Part shown: positions 48,238 through 57,466 of the stretch, piece after piece
Layout of the letters: each line of letters opens with the position of its first letter
Position numbering within the stretch: the first letter of the stretch is position 1
DNA from: Bifidobacteriaceae bacterium
GTDB lineage: Bacteria; Actinomycetota; Actinomycetes; Actinomycetales; WQXJ01
Direction of reading: 5' to 3'
Assembly: GCA_031270825.1 (NCBI GenBank)
Contig: JAISXH010000036.1
Location: 1-64,000, forward strand
DNA: 64,000 nucleotides
The notes under the pieces: generated by a model
What the model was told of the DNA's origin: nothing
The model's database searches: none
What the model saw: only the letters and a program-made list of their open reading frames with translations
Position numbers and translations under genes: made by a program

Positions 48238-49170
48238 ATGACCAGGCCCGCCGCCAAGCGGCCCGTCCGTGGCCGCGGGCGGGTTTACTGGCTCTACTTG
48301 ATTCCGGGCGCGATCGGGTTGTTGACGGTCATAATCGTGCCTTTCGGCCTGAACGTCTGGTACAGCCTGCACCGCTGGAAGGGCGGTCTGGCGCCGATGC
48401 ATTGGAACGGGCTGGGCAACTACGCCGACCTGTTGGGCGACGCGGCCTTCTGGGGATCGTTTCGGAACTCGATCTGGATGGTCGTTTCGATGGTGCTGGT
48501 GCCGACCCTGATCGGACTATTGTTGGCCGCCGTTCTGTTTGATTACGTGGCCACTCACGTTGGCCAACGAGTGGCGGGCTTCCTTAGGGCGACCTACTAT
48601 CTGCCCCAGATCATGCCAATCGCTGTGGCCGGCATCGTCTGGAACTGGATCCTGAACGCCCAGACCGGCGCGCTGAACGAGACGTTACGCGCGATCGGCG
48701 TCACCCAGCCGCCCAACTGGCTGGGCGAACCCAAGAGCGCCTTGCCGGCGGTGATGGTGGTGCTGGTCTGGATCCAGATCGGCTACCCGACGGTCATCTT
48801 CATGTCCGCCCTGCAGCGGGTCGATCCGGAGCTTTACGAAGCGGCCGAATTGGACGGGGCGGGATGGTTCCGGCGCTTCCGCGCCATCACCATCGCGCAG
48901 ATCCGGCCAGAGACCTTTGTCGTCGTCTTGACTTGCACGGTCGCGGCCCTCAAGGTCTTCGCCCCGATCTATGTCCTGACCCGGGGCGGCCCGGAGAAAT
49001 CGACCTTGGTGCCGTCCTATTACTCGTTCCTGAATTTCTTCGACACATCCAAAGTCGGTTACGGCGCGGCCATCGCGACGGTGCTGACCGTGGTGATCAT
49101 CGTGGTCGCCGGAATCATCCAGGTTCTTCAAAACAGATCAGAGCGTTCTAGGACGGAGGCGCCGGCATGA
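48238..49170 (+). CDS. Carbohydrate ABC transporter permease (MalF type)
   Basis: A 310-residue inner-membrane permease of the CUT1 family with six hydrophobic segments and the EAA loop ELYEAAELDGAGWFRRFRAI. I prefer the ATG at 48238, with AAGGG seven bases upstream; an ATG at 48223 has GGAGG too close to it but would add only five residues. It follows the three-hairpin gap and overlaps the next permease as ATGA. It forms a channel with that protein for sugars bound by the lipoprotein. Confidence 0.93.
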   Translation: MTRPAAKRPVRGRGRVYWLYLIPGAIGLLTVIIVPFGLNVWYSLHRWKGGLAPMHWNGLGNYADLLGDAAFWGSFRNSIWMVVSMVLVPTLIGLLLAAVLFDYVATHVGQRVAGFLRATYYLPQIMPIAVAGIVWNWILNAQTGALNETLRAIGVTQPPNWLGEPKSALPAVMVVLVWIQIGYPTVIFMSALQRVDPELYEAAELDGAGWFRRFRAITIAQIRPETFVVVLTCTVAALKVFAPIYVLTRGGPEKSTLVPSYYSFLNFFDTSKVGYGAAIATVLTVVIIVVAGIIQVLQNRSERSRTEAPA

Positions 49171-50048
49171 CCGCAGTTGTACCGGCTTCGGCCCGGGTGG
49201 GCCCCAGGCGGGCGCATGACCGCCACCATCGGGGCGTCTTGAGGTGGTTCGTATTAGCCGGCTGCGTGGTGGTGGCGCTGGCCATGTTGGCGCCGTTCGC
49301 CCTGATGATCATCAACGCTTTCAAGTCCCCCACCGAGTACTCCACTTCCGGCCCGCTGGCGTTGCCGAGCGAGTTGTACACCAAAGGCCTGGTCGACTTC
49401 TGGAACCGCGTCGACTTCCCGACCAAGCTGTGGAATTCGATCTGGACTTCGGCGGCGGTGGCGCTGTTCGGGACACTGCTGTCGCTGTTGTCCGCCTACG
49501 CGCTCGGAGTGGGCAGAGTCCGGGGCCGGCTCTGGCTGGTCGGCGTGTTCTTGCTGGCCAACATGTTGCCCCAGGAAGTGCTGCTCTATCCCCTCTACGA
49601 CATGGCCCAGGAAGTCGGACTGAACAACTCCGGTTGGTCGATCGTGATCATTTTCACGGTCATTCAATCCGCCTTCGGCACCTACCTGGTGGCGTCAGTC
49701 CTCGGCACCTTCCCGCCTTCGCTGCTGGAGGCGGCGGCGCTGGACGGCGCCAACTCTTGGCAGCAGCTATGGAAGGTGGTCTTCCCAATAGTGCGGCCAA
49801 CCCTGTCGGTGCTGATGATCTTCTTCTTCATTTGGACCTGGAATGAGTTCTTCATCCCCCTGGTGATGTTGACCTCGCCAGATTCGCAAACGGTGCCGAT
49901 CACACTATCCTCGTTGCAGGGAGACCGGATGCTCGACGTGCCGACTCTCAACGCCGGCGCCCTGGTCTCGTTGATCCCAACCCTGATTTTCTTCCTGATC
50001 TTCCAACGGACCCTGACGCGGGGTGTCACCGCGGGGTCGATAAAGTAG
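49167..50048 (+). CDS. Carbohydrate ABC transporter permease (MalG type)
   Basis: A 293-residue partner permease with six hydrophobic segments, the EAA loop LLEAAALDGANSWQQLWKVV, and the C-terminal LTRGVTAGSIK characteristic of MalG homologues. Start ATG 49167 overlaps the previous stop. A 30-residue basic N-terminal tail (RVGPRRAHDRHHRG) precedes the first helix. The ATP-hydrolysing subunit is not encoded in the locus. The GH31 gene follows after 29 bases, so the two are probably co-transcribed. Confidence 0.93.
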   Translation: MTAVVPASARVGPRRAHDRHHRGVLRWFVLAGCVVVALAMLAPFALMIINAFKSPTEYSTSGPLALPSELYTKGLVDFWNRVDFPTKLWNSIWTSAAVALFGTLLSLLSAYALGVGRVRGRLWLVGVFLLANMLPQEVLLYPLYDMAQEVGLNNSGWSIVIIFTVIQSAFGTYLVASVLGTFPPSLLEAAALDGANSWQQLWKVVFPIVRPTLSVLMIFFFIWTWNEFFIPLVMLTSPDSQTVPITLSSLQGDRMLDVPTLNAGALVSLIPTLIFFLIFQRTLTRGVTAGSIK

Positions 50049-50077
50049 CCACCAACCAACCGCTTCTAGGACGAATA

Positions 50078-52348
50078 ATGAAATTCTCAGACGGATACTG
50101 GCAAGTGCGGGGGGGCTTGTCAGTGCTCCATCCGGCCGAGGTGCGCGATGTCCGCGCCGATTCGAACGCCGGCACATTGACCGTCTATGCCCCCACAGCG
50201 CGGATCAGATCCCGCGGTGACACGCTCAACCGGCCCTTGATCACAATCACCTTGGGTTCACCGGCGCCAGGGGTGATCTCAGTGCGCATTGCCCATCATG
50301 AGGGCCGGACGGTTTCACCGGCGCGTTTCGAGCTGACCCGGGCGGCGGACTATTCCCCCCAGGTTGAAGTCGACGGGCAAAACGCGCGCCTGGTGGCCGG
50401 CGATCTCGAGGCGCGGGTGAGACGCGGAGATGGCTGGGCGCTCGAGTTCTGGTCGGGAGGCCGGATGCTGACTTCCTCGGTCGGCAACTCGGTGGGACTG
50501 GCCACAGCCGATGACGGCGCCGTCTATGTCCACGAACAGCTGACGCTGGATGTCGGCGAATCGGTCTACGGTCTGGGAGAGCGCTTTGGGCCGGTGGTCA
50601 AGAACGGCCAGAGCGTCGATATCTGGAACCAGGATGGAGGCACCTGCAGCGAGCAGGCCTACAAGAATGTGCCCTTCTACCTGACATCGAAAGGTTATGG
50701 CGTCCTGGTCGACGACCCGGGCCGAGTCTCTTTCGAAGTGGCCTCGGAAATGGTCGAAAGGGTCCAATTCTCGGTTGCCGGGGAGGCCCTGGAGTATTTG
50801 GTGGTCGCCGGCCCAACGCCCAAGCAGGTGTTGGCCCGCTACACCGGCTTGACCGGCCGGCCGGCCAGAGTGCCTCCCTGGTCGTTCGGCCTGTGGCTGT
50901 CGACCTCGTTCACGGCCGCCTACGACGAGGCGACCGTGACCGCCTTCGTGGACGGGATGGCTGAGCGCGGACTGCCTCTGTCGGTGTTCCATTTCGACTG
51001 CTTCTGGATGCGGGAATTCCACTGGACCGATTTCGAGTGGGACCCGGAGCAATTCCCCCAGCCCGCTGCGATGCTGACTCGCTTGAAAGCTCGCGGCCTG
51101 CGCATTTGCATGTGGATCAACCCGTACATAGCCCAGCGGTCGCGGCTGTTCGAGGAGGGCCGCGCCAAAGGCTACTTGCTGCGCCGCCTGGACGGCTCCG
51201 TCTGGCAATGCGATAGCTGGCAAGCGGGCATGGCGGTGGTGGACTTCACCAACCCTGAGGCGGCCGAATGGTACGCCGATCACGTGCGCCAGCTCTTGGC
51301 TCAGGGAGTGGATTGTTTCAAGACCGATTTCGGCGAGCGCATCCCGGTCGAAGGCGTCCGTTTCCACGATGGGTCGGATCCCGACCGGATGCACAACTAC
51401 TACTCGCTGATCTACAACCAAACTGTCTTCCGAACCCTGGTGGAGGAGCGCGGCGAAGGCGAAGCGGTGGTCTTCGCCCGCTCGGCCACCGCCGGATGCC
51501 AACAGTTCCCGGTCCACTGGAGCGGCGACAACGACTCCAGCTACTCCTCCATGGCGGAAACCCTGCGCGGCGGCCTGTCGCTGGGACTGAGCGGTTTCGG
51601 CTTCTGGAGCCACGACATCGGCGGCTTCGAGGGCACGCCGGATCCGACCCTGTTCAAGCGGTGGCTGCCGTTCGGCCTGCTGTCCTCGCATTCGCGGCTG
51701 CACGGGTCGACCTCGGTGCGGGTGCCGTGGGCGTTCGACCAGGAGGCGGTCGACATCACCAGGCGTTACACCGCCCTCAAACACCAGTTGATGCCCTACC
51801 TGGCCCGGATCGCCGAGGAAGCGCACTCCCACGGCTGGCCGGTGCTGCGCCACATGCTGTTGGAGTTCGCCGACGACCTGTCCGCCCGCCACGCCGACAC
51901 CCAGTACATGCTGGGCGACTCGGTGCTGGTGGCGCCGGTGATGCGGGCCGACGGCCGGGTCGACGTCTACGTTCCCGAAGGCGTCTGGACTTCGCTGCTC
52001 GACGGTTCCAAAGTGGCCGGTCCGGGCTGGGTCAGCCAAGAACACGCCGCCGACTCGCTGCCGGTCTTGGTTCGGCCAGGAACCGTGCTGCCGCTGGGCC
52101 GGGGCGGTGATCGCCCCGACTACGCCTGGGCCGAGGATGTGACCCTGAGCGTCTTCGAATTGCCGGACGGAGAATCCCGCGCGGTGGTCATACCGGCGCC
52201 GGACGGCGGTCCGGCGGCCGAGTTCGAGGTCTCAAGGACCGGCCCAGACTTGATCGCGCGCGGGCCCAGCTCCAAGTCCTGGCGGCTCGCCGCCGGGGAT
52301 CGCGTGGTCCAGGCCGTTGACGGCAAGGCCGAGCTGTCACTGGCCTGA
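50078..52348 (+). CDS. GH31 alpha-xylosidase (YicI-like)
   Basis: A 756-residue glycoside hydrolase family 31 enzyme without signal peptide, so probably cytosolic. It resembles E. coli YicI alpha-xylosidase in length and motifs: YGLGERFGP, FHFDCFWMREFHWTDFEWD, CMWINPYIAQRS, the nucleophile Asp417 in FKTDFGERIP and the acid/base Asp484 in HWSGDNDSSYSSMAETLRGG. WSHDIGGFEG completes the active site. It would remove alpha-xylose from the non-reducing end of xyloglucan fragments or isoprimeverose after uptake. It is the last gene of the locus, and its stop abuts the stop of the convergent RNase D gene with no base between. Confidence 0.93.
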   Translation: MKFSDGYWQVRGGLSVLHPAEVRDVRADSNAGTLTVYAPTARIRSRGDTLNRPLITITLGSPAPGVISVRIAHHEGRTVSPARFELTRAADYSPQVEVDGQNARLVAGDLEARVRRGDGWALEFWSGGRMLTSSVGNSVGLATADDGAVYVHEQLTLDVGESVYGLGERFGPVVKNGQSVDIWNQDGGTCSEQAYKNVPFYLTSKGYGVLVDDPGRVSFEVASEMVERVQFSVAGEALEYLVVAGPTPKQVLARYTGLTGRPARVPPWSFGLWLSTSFTAAYDEATVTAFVDGMAERGLPLSVFHFDCFWMREFHWTDFEWDPEQFPQPAAMLTRLKARGLRICMWINPYIAQRSRLFEEGRAKGYLLRRLDGSVWQCDSWQAGMAVVDFTNPEAAEWYADHVRQLLAQGVDCFKTDFGERIPVEGVRFHDGSDPDRMHNYYSLIYNQTVFRTLVEERGEGEAVVFARSATAGCQQFPVHWSGDNDSSYSSMAETLRGGLSLGLSGFGFWSHDIGGFEGTPDPTLFKRWLPFGLLSSHSRLHGSTSVRVPWAFDQEAVDITRRYTALKHQLMPYLARIAEEAHSHGWPVLRHMLLEFADDLSARHADTQYMLGDSVLVAPVMRADGRVDVYVPEGVWTSLLDGSKVAGPGWVSQEHAADSLPVLVRPGTVLPLGRGGDRPDYAWAEDVTLSVFELPDGESRAVVIPAPDGGPAAEFEVSRTGPDLIARGPSSKSWRLAAGDRVVQAVDGKAELSLA

Positions 52349-53548
52349 CTAATTCTCGGGGTGGTCGCGGATGGCCTGGGCCACCAACGGCGCCACCGCT
52401 TCGATCTGCCAGCTGCGGGCGCCCAGGGCGGCCATCGTCTCGGCCGGGTCGGCGGGCGCCTCGAAGACGACCGAGCGCACCAAGTCGGGTTGCATCAGGT
52501 TCTCGACCGGGATCTGTTCGGATTCCGACAGCTCGGCCAGCCCGGCCTTGACCTGGGCCAAGCGTTCGGCGGCGGCGGGGTGGCGACGGCGCCACTGGCG
52601 CACGGCCGGGATCGACTCGCGGCTGGGCCCGCGCATGGCCGGCAGCGCGCCGGCCGGCAGAGCCAAGGCCGCCGCCACCGCCGACCACCAGTAAGGCAGC
52701 AGTTTGATTTGGCGCCGCCCGTCGAAAGGCGGGATCTGGGCCAGCTCCTTAGCTGACCGGGGCAGAGCGGCGGCCGCCGCCACCACGGCCGCGTCTGGCA
52801 GGACCCGGCCCGCGAACACATCGCGCTTGGCGGCCAGCCGGTCGCGAGCCAACCACAGCGAGCGCAGCACGGCCAGTTGGCGCTGGGTCTTCAACAAGTG
52901 GCCGCCGGAGGTGCGCCGCCAAGGGTCGGCCCGGGGCTTCGGCGGCGCCGCCGCCAGCGTGGCCGCCGCCTCGGCCTGGGCGATGCCGAGTTTTCCGGCC
53001 TCGATCAACTCCTGTTCGAGCACGTCGCGGACGTCGAGCAGCACCGCCACGTCGAGGGCGGCGTAGTTCAACCAGGACACCGGCAACGGCCGGCGTGACC
53101 AATCCTGGGCCGAGTGCTCCTTGGCCAGGCCCAGTCCCAGCGTCCGGGCCACCACCGCCGCCAGCCCCACGCGAGGTTCGCCCAGCAGCCGCGAAGCCAG
53201 TTCCGTGTCGAACACCGAACTCGGCTCCAGGCCGCATTCACGCAGGTAGGGGAGATCCTGGGAGGCCGCGTGGAGGACCCACTCGACTCCGGACAGGGCC
53301 GCGCCCAAAGAACTGAGGTCCGGCAGCGCGCGCGCGTCGATCAGCACCAACCCGCTGCCCCGGCGGAACAACTGGACCAGTTCGGCGCGGACGTGATAAC
53401 GGAAACCGCTGGCCCGTTCTGAATCGGCCGCCACCGGCCCGTGTCCCTGGGCCAGAAGCTCGACCGCGCGCTCCAACGCCTGGGGGGTGTCGGTCAGCGG
53501 GGGCACGCCGGCCGGCGGCGAGTCGAGAGGGATAACGGTTTCAGTCAT
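52349..53548 (-). CDS. rnd: Ribonuclease D
   Basis: A 399-residue 3'-5' exoribonuclease for RNA 3'-end maturation. The DEDD residues are visible: AADSERA (DxE), LHAASQDLPYL, SVFDTELASRLLG and NYAALDVAVLLDV. The C-terminal half is the HRDC region (LVLRSLWLARDRLAAKRDV-like) and an actinobacterial extension. It sits next to the DUF3000 gene, an arrangement common in actinobacteria. Transcription runs toward the GH31 gene and no terminator separates the two. Confidence 0.92.
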   Translation of the reverse strand: MTETVIPLDSPPAGVPPLTDTPQALERAVELLAQGHGPVAADSERASGFRYHVRAELVQLFRRGSGLVLIDARALPDLSSLGAALSGVEWVLHAASQDLPYLRECGLEPSSVFDTELASRLLGEPRVGLAAVVARTLGLGLAKEHSAQDWSRRPLPVSWLNYAALDVAVLLDVRDVLEQELIEAGKLGIAQAEAAATLAAAPPKPRADPWRRTSGGHLLKTQRQLAVLRSLWLARDRLAAKRDVFAGRVLPDAAVVAAAAALPRSAKELAQIPPFDGRRQIKLLPYWWSAVAAALALPAGALPAMRGPSRESIPAVRQWRRRHPAAAERLAQVKAGLAELSESEQIPVENLMQPDLVRSVVFEAPADPAETMAALGARSWQIEAVAPLVAQAIRDHPEN

Positions 53549-53652
53549 GGCTTATCAAGCCTATGAGACTTGCCCGGCGCCGGTTGACCGCTGTCTGATC
53601 CCCGGTGACGGCGGTGACGCTGAGGACGCGGCGAAGGCGACATCGACGGCAG

Positions 53653-54222
53653 TCAGACAGGCCGCAAAGCGACAATCCCCGCCGGCAACAATTCCACCCC
53701 GCCCAGTTTGGCCAGGAAACCGATCCAGGCGATCAGTTGCTCGCCAATGTCCGGGCCGCCGGGCGTCCAAGAGGCGCGCACTTCCACGCCCACAGACGAA
53801 CCGCGCATCTTCAGGCCGCCAAAAGACTCCGACAGAGTCCTCGTCACGGTTCCAGCCAGGTGGCCCATCGCCAGCGACTCCATGTCCAGCGACTCGGCCA
53901 GATAGCTCCAGGCCACCTCGGCCAGGAAGGGGTCGGCGCCCAATTCCGGCTCGAGTTCGGCCCGCGCCACCGTCACGATCCTGAAATCGCCCTCCCAAAC
54001 GGCGTGCCCTTCGGGCTCATGCAGAAGCACGAACGAACCGGAGGAGCAATCTGAATCGTCGGCGCCGGGGAGACGCGCCTCGATGGCGACGGCGAAGGAG
54101 GCCGCTCGCACTGGCGCCGGGATCTCTTCCAGCACCGCCTGCGAGGGCAACTCGGCTCGCCGGATCGACTCCAGGGCTTCGACGAACCGTGCCGGCGGCT
54201 GGTCGTTCGCGGGCCTGTGCAC
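53653..54222 (-). CDS. DUF3000 family protein
   Basis: A 189-residue actinobacterial protein of unknown function. Family features are PARFVEALESIRRAELP, LEEIPAPVRAASFAVAIEA, and the long conserved block LAEVAWSYLAESLDMESLAMGHLAGTVTRT. The likely start is the GTG at 54222 (VHRPANDQP); a TTG 20 codons earlier is possible. It lies 104 bases upstream of rnd in the same direction, the usual neighbour of this family. No catalytic motif is recognised. Confidence 0.85.
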   Translation of the reverse strand: MHRPANDQPPARFVEALESIRRAELPSQAVLEEIPAPVRAASFAVAIEARLPGADDSDCSSGSFVLLHEPEGHAVWEGDFRIVTVARAELEPELGADPFLAEVAWSYLAESLDMESLAMGHLAGTVTRTLSESFGGLKMRGSSVGVEVRASWTPGGPDIGEQLIAWIGFLAKLGGVELLPAGIVALRPV

Positions 54223-54307
54223 GCCTTGAACGCTACGCGGATGGCGCTGACTGGTGTGGCTCCCACGCCGCTGACCCCTCAAGTCTTGGCACGGCGCCGG
54301 GCCAGGG

Positions 54308-54793
54308 TCAGGACAAGAGCTTGGTGGTGCCGGAATAGAAGTGGATCACCGGCACTCCCAGCGCGCGCCTGGCCTTGGCGGACCAGTCCTCATGCAGGGC
54401 GTCGCCAACCAGATGCGGCTTGGTCACGAACACCGCGGCGGCGGCCTTGCCGACGGAGATGGTTTGGACCAAGGCGGCGATCAGGTCGCCGGGGATGACT
54501 TCGCCGTCGGCCGTCATGCCGACTCGGCGCAATTCCGCCAGCGATTCGCGCAGAATGGTCGCGGCCTGCTCCAAGCTGCGGGCGTCCGGGTCATGGCCCT
54601 TCAAAGTCGCCCAAGCGTCTGAGAGTTCGCCCAGCAGCAGATGATCCATGGCCGCGGGCAGCCGAGGCTCCGAATCGGCTGTCGGCGCCAGCACCTGGGC
54701 GGTGGTCCCGGGGCCGTAGAGGCCGACGATCTGATCCGCGTCCGAACGCTCAAGCGGGGTGTCGATTACGACGGCGATTGTCCCTGAAGCCAT
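54308..54793 (-). CDS. Conserved hypothetical protein, possibly universal-stress-like fold
   Basis: A 161-residue protein with a beta-alpha alternating look: an N-terminal TIAVVIDTPLERSDADQI strand-helix, a helical centre and a C-terminal ALGVPVIHFYSGTTKLLS strand. I do not recognise a named family with confidence. Its start overlaps the end of the DHFR gene by 28 bases in another frame, which implies coupled translation. The DHFR neighbourhood does not point to a role. Confidence 0.65.
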   Translation of the reverse strand: MASGTIAVVIDTPLERSDADQIVGLYGPGTTAQVLAPTADSEPRLPAAMDHLLLGELSDAWATLKGHDPDARSLEQAATILRESLAELRRVGMTADGEVIPGDLIAALVQTISVGKAAAAVFVTKPHLVGDALHEDWSAKARRALGVPVIHFYSGTTKLLS

Positions 54794-55290
54794 GTCTCAA
54801 ACCTATACCGCAGCGAGGAGACGCTGGTGAGCCAACCCCGGGCGGGTTCGCGCCCGATCAGGCGCCAGTTCGGGCCCATCGCCGGCGCGTAGGTGTCGCC
54901 GGTGGCCCAGGTGTCGATCACGGTCACCTCCGCCCGGCCGGCCAGGTCCGCGAAGGCCCGGTAGACGGCCGCCCCGCCGATCACCCAGACCGGCCCCGGC
55001 AATCCGCTGGCCGCCGCCCGGGCCAGCGCTTCGGCCGGGCTTGGCGCCGTCACAGCGCCCGATGCCGCCCAGTCCGGCTGGCGGGTCAACACCAGGTTCG
55101 TCCGTCCCGGCAAAGGACGGTTCGGCTGGGGCAAAGCCTCCCAGGTCGCCCTTCCCATCACGACCGGATGTCCCCAGGTCAGTTCTTTGAAGCGCTCGAG
55201 GTCCTCCGGCAGGCGCCAGGGCTGGGCGCCTCCGCTGGCGATCACGCCTCCCCGGCTCTGAGCCCAGATCAGGGCCACTTCGGTGGTCAT
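54766..55290 (-). CDS. folA: Dihydrofolate reductase
   Basis: A 174-residue NADPH-dependent reductase that makes tetrahydrofolate. The N-terminal LIWAQSRGGVIASGGAQPWR, catalytic acid in LPEDLERFKELT, cofactor segments PVVMGRATWEALP and VWVIGGAAVYRAF, and the C-terminal RYRFETWL are all typical. The ATG at 55290 fits the family start; the longer frame to 55341 is non-conserved. No thymidylate synthase gene adjoins it here, unlike in many actinobacteria. Confidence 0.95.
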   Translation of the reverse strand: MTTEVALIWAQSRGGVIASGGAQPWRLPEDLERFKELTWGHPVVMGRATWEALPQPNRPLPGRTNLVLTRQPDWAASGAVTAPSPAEALARAAASGLPGPVWVIGGAAVYRAFADLAGRAEVTVIDTWATGDTYAPAMGPNWRLIGREPARGWLTSVSSLRYRFETWLQGQSPS

Positions 55291-55324
55291 CTGGTCGCCG
55301 CCCAGTCCTTCGCTCGGCCGGCCT

Positions 55325-55984
55325 CTAGCTTCTGGCGACACGGCCGCCTCGGAGATCTCGGGGATCTCGGCCGAGCAGAACAGTCCAGACCGGGCGCAGC
55401 CCGGCCCCGGCCAGCGCCGCCTCCAGCTCCGGGCGCAGGTCGGGAGGCAGCTCGACTTCCACCGTGGTCACTTCGCCGTAAACGACTTGCCCGATGCCGA
55501 CCGCCGGGTTCGCCGCCGCCCAGTCGCGCAGGAGGTTTTCGGCCCGGCCCGCCCCGCCGGCCGGCACGGCCAGGCCCAGGCGCAGGCGGGGATCGTCCCG
55601 GTGGAGGCGGGCCAAGCTCAGCGCCGTTGCCACCCCGCCCGCATAGGCCCTGATCAAGCCGCCACGTCCGAGTAGGACGCCGCCGAAATAGCGGGTCGAG
55701 ACAGCCAGTATGTCGGTCACCTGTTCGCGCCGCAGCACCTCCAGCATCGGAACCCCAGCCGTGCCCGCTGGTTCGGCGTCGTCGCTGGAACGCTGGACGG
55801 CGGCATCGGACCCTATGACCATGGCGTAGGCGTGGTGACGGGCGCCGTGGTCGCGGCGGCGGACGGCGGCGATCCGCGCCTTGGCCGCCTCCGGATCGGC
55901 CACCGGGAAAAGACGGGTGATGAAACGCGACTTCTTGATGATTTCTTCGGAAGTCACCTCATCCGCGAGGTAAGCCAGGGGCAT
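55325..55984 (-). CDS. YigZ/IMPACT family protein
   Basis: A 219-residue protein of the YigZ (UPF0029, IMPACT) family. The N-terminal domain has the family sequence KKSRFITRLFPV, HHAYAMVIG, SDDAEPAGTAGVPMLEVL and STRYFGGVLLGRGGLIRAY. The C-terminal domain (about 140-219) is more variable. ATG at 55984 with AGGG upstream. It is read divergently from the phosphatidyltransferase gene, 42 bases away. The biochemical role of the bacterial family is unclear. Confidence 0.9.
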   Translation of the reverse strand: MPLAYLADEVTSEEIIKKSRFITRLFPVADPEAAKARIAAVRRRDHGARHHAYAMVIGSDAAVQRSSDDAEPAGTAGVPMLEVLRREQVTDILAVSTRYFGGVLLGRGGLIRAYAGGVATALSLARLHRDDPRLRLGLAVPAGGAGRAENLLRDWAAANPAVGIGQVVYGEVTTVEVELPPDLRPELEAALAGAGLRPVWTVLLGRDPRDLRGGRVARS

Positions 55985-56026
55985 GGCAAGAACCCTATAG
56001 GCTGATCGGGAAAGGGGAGGCGCGCG

Positions 56027-56626
56027 TTGACTGGGGAACCGATCGTTCGGACGGACCGCATTGCGACCATACCCAATGCCATTTCGATGCTGCGGTTCTG
56101 CCTGGTGCCCGTGTTCGTGTACTTGGTTGTCCAACATGAAGACGTCTGGGCCATAGTGGTGCTGGCCTTTTCCGGGCTGACGGACTGGCTGGACGGGGTG
56201 GCCGCCCGCAAGCTGCACCAGTTCTCAAACCTGGGGCGGTTGCTTGATCCGGCCGTCGACCGGCTGTTCATTCTTTCGACCGTGTTCCTGTTGGGCTGGC
56301 GGGGCGTTGTCCCGTGGTGGTTGGTGGCCTTGCTGGCCGCCCGCGAACTGGTCATGGGACTGGCGCTGATGGTCCTGAAGGCCAAAGACATTGACCCGCC
56401 GGCGGTGGTGTTCGTCGGCAAGGCCGCCACCTTCGCCCTCATGTACGCCTTCCCGCTGCTCTTGCTGGCCGAAGTCTCCAACCGCGTCATCGCCGGTGCG
56501 GCCTGGGTGACCGGTTGGGCTTTCGCCATCTGGGGGCTGGCGCTGTACTGGGTGGCCTGCGGCGCCTATCTGATCGAGGCGCACCGCGCGCTGGCCCGTC
56601 TGGGCGCGGCCGGGGCGTCGGAGTGA
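56027..56626 (+). CDS. CDP-alcohol phosphatidyltransferase (PgsA-like)
   Basis: A 199-residue integral membrane enzyme of phospholipid synthesis. The CDP-alcohol signature is complete: DWLDGVAARKLHQFSNLGRLLDPAVDR (DG-x2-AR-x8-G-x3-D-x3-D). About five hydrophobic segments surround it. The start is a TTG at 56027 with a strong GGGGAGG upstream. It could make phosphatidylglycerophosphate or a related lipid; the acceptor cannot be read from the motif. It leads the run into DUF881-DUF1290-DUF881-garA. Confidence 0.9.
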   Translation: MTGEPIVRTDRIATIPNAISMLRFCLVPVFVYLVVQHEDVWAIVVLAFSGLTDWLDGVAARKLHQFSNLGRLLDPAVDRLFILSTVFLLGWRGVVPWWLVALLAARELVMGLALMVLKAKDIDPPAVVFVGKAATFALMYAFPLLLLAEVSNRVIAGAAWVTGWAFAIWGLALYWVACGAYLIEAHRALARLGAAGASE

Positions 56627-57466
56627 ATGTGGGCGGCCATGAGACGTCCTGACGAATCGATGACCCTGCTGACCGAGGTGCTCTCGCGCCCTCTCGACGG
56701 CGGCTACGCTGAGGCCGCCCAGCGCAAAGCGGCTGGTCAGACTCCGGTGCGTCCGGCCCGCTGGGTGCTGGTCGTGGCGGCGGCGCTGGTTCTGGGTTTG
56801 GCCGCGACCTGGGGCGTGCGGGCTCTGCGCAGCCCCGGCGAAGCCGAACAGCGCGCCCACCAAGCCTTGGAGCGCAGCGCGGCCGAAGCCCAGGAGCGCG
56901 TCACCGCGCTGCGGGAACGGACCAACGAATTGGCCGGCCAGGTCGAAGCGCTGGAGAACCAGGCCCTGGCCCGGTCCGATCCGTCGGCGGCGACGCGGGC
57001 ACGGGAGCTGGCCATGGCTGTCGGCGCGATCGCGGTGGCCGGCCCCGGCCTGGAGATAACCTTGCAGGAGGATGCCGAGGCGGTCGCTGCCGGCGCCGCC
57101 GAGGCCCGCATCCGCGCCGGCGACCTGCGCATCCTGGTCGGCGCGTTGTGGCAATCCGGGGCCGAGGCGGTCGCGGTGGGAGGGGTTCGCCTGGCCTCCA
57201 CCACAGCCATCCGCGACGTCGGCGACCAGGTGCAGGTCGGCTTCGAGTCCTTGGGAACGCCCTACGTCATCGAGGCGATCGGGCCCAGCGATGACATGGA
57301 ACTGGGGTTGGTGGACGGCTCGGCGGCGGATCGGATGAGCCTGTTGAAGGGATACTTGGGCGCCACGGTCGCCATCCGGCGCCTGGATCGGTTGGAACTG
57401 CCGGCCAGCGCCGAGGTGGCCGGATTGGATTACATAACGGTCGGTGAAGGGAGTGAGCCGCGTTGA
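56627..57466 (+). CDS. DUF881 family membrane-anchored protein (first copy)
   Basis: A 279-residue protein with one N-terminal membrane helix (WVLVVAAALVLGLAATWGV), a coiled-coil segment of about 60 residues (EQRAHQALERSAAEAQERVT), and an external DUF881 domain (IAVAGPGLEITLQED, LVGALWQSGAEAVAVGGVRL, VGFESLGTPYVIEAIGP). The ATG at 56627 follows the pgsA-like stop immediately, with GGAG inside that gene. The DUF881-DUF1290-DUF881 trio is conserved next to garA in actinobacteria; function is unknown, though a role at the cell envelope is likely. Confidence 0.87.
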   Translation: MWAAMRRPDESMTLLTEVLSRPLDGGYAEAAQRKAAGQTPVRPARWVLVVAAALVLGLAATWGVRALRSPGEAEQRAHQALERSAAEAQERVTALRERTNELAGQVEALENQALARSDPSAATRARELAMAVGAIAVAGPGLEITLQEDAEAVAAGAAEARIRAGDLRILVGALWQSGAEAVAVGGVRLASTTAIRDVGDQVQVGFESLGTPYVIEAIGPSDDMELGLVDGSAADRMSLLKGYLGATVAIRRLDRLELPASAEVAGLDYITVGEGSEPR

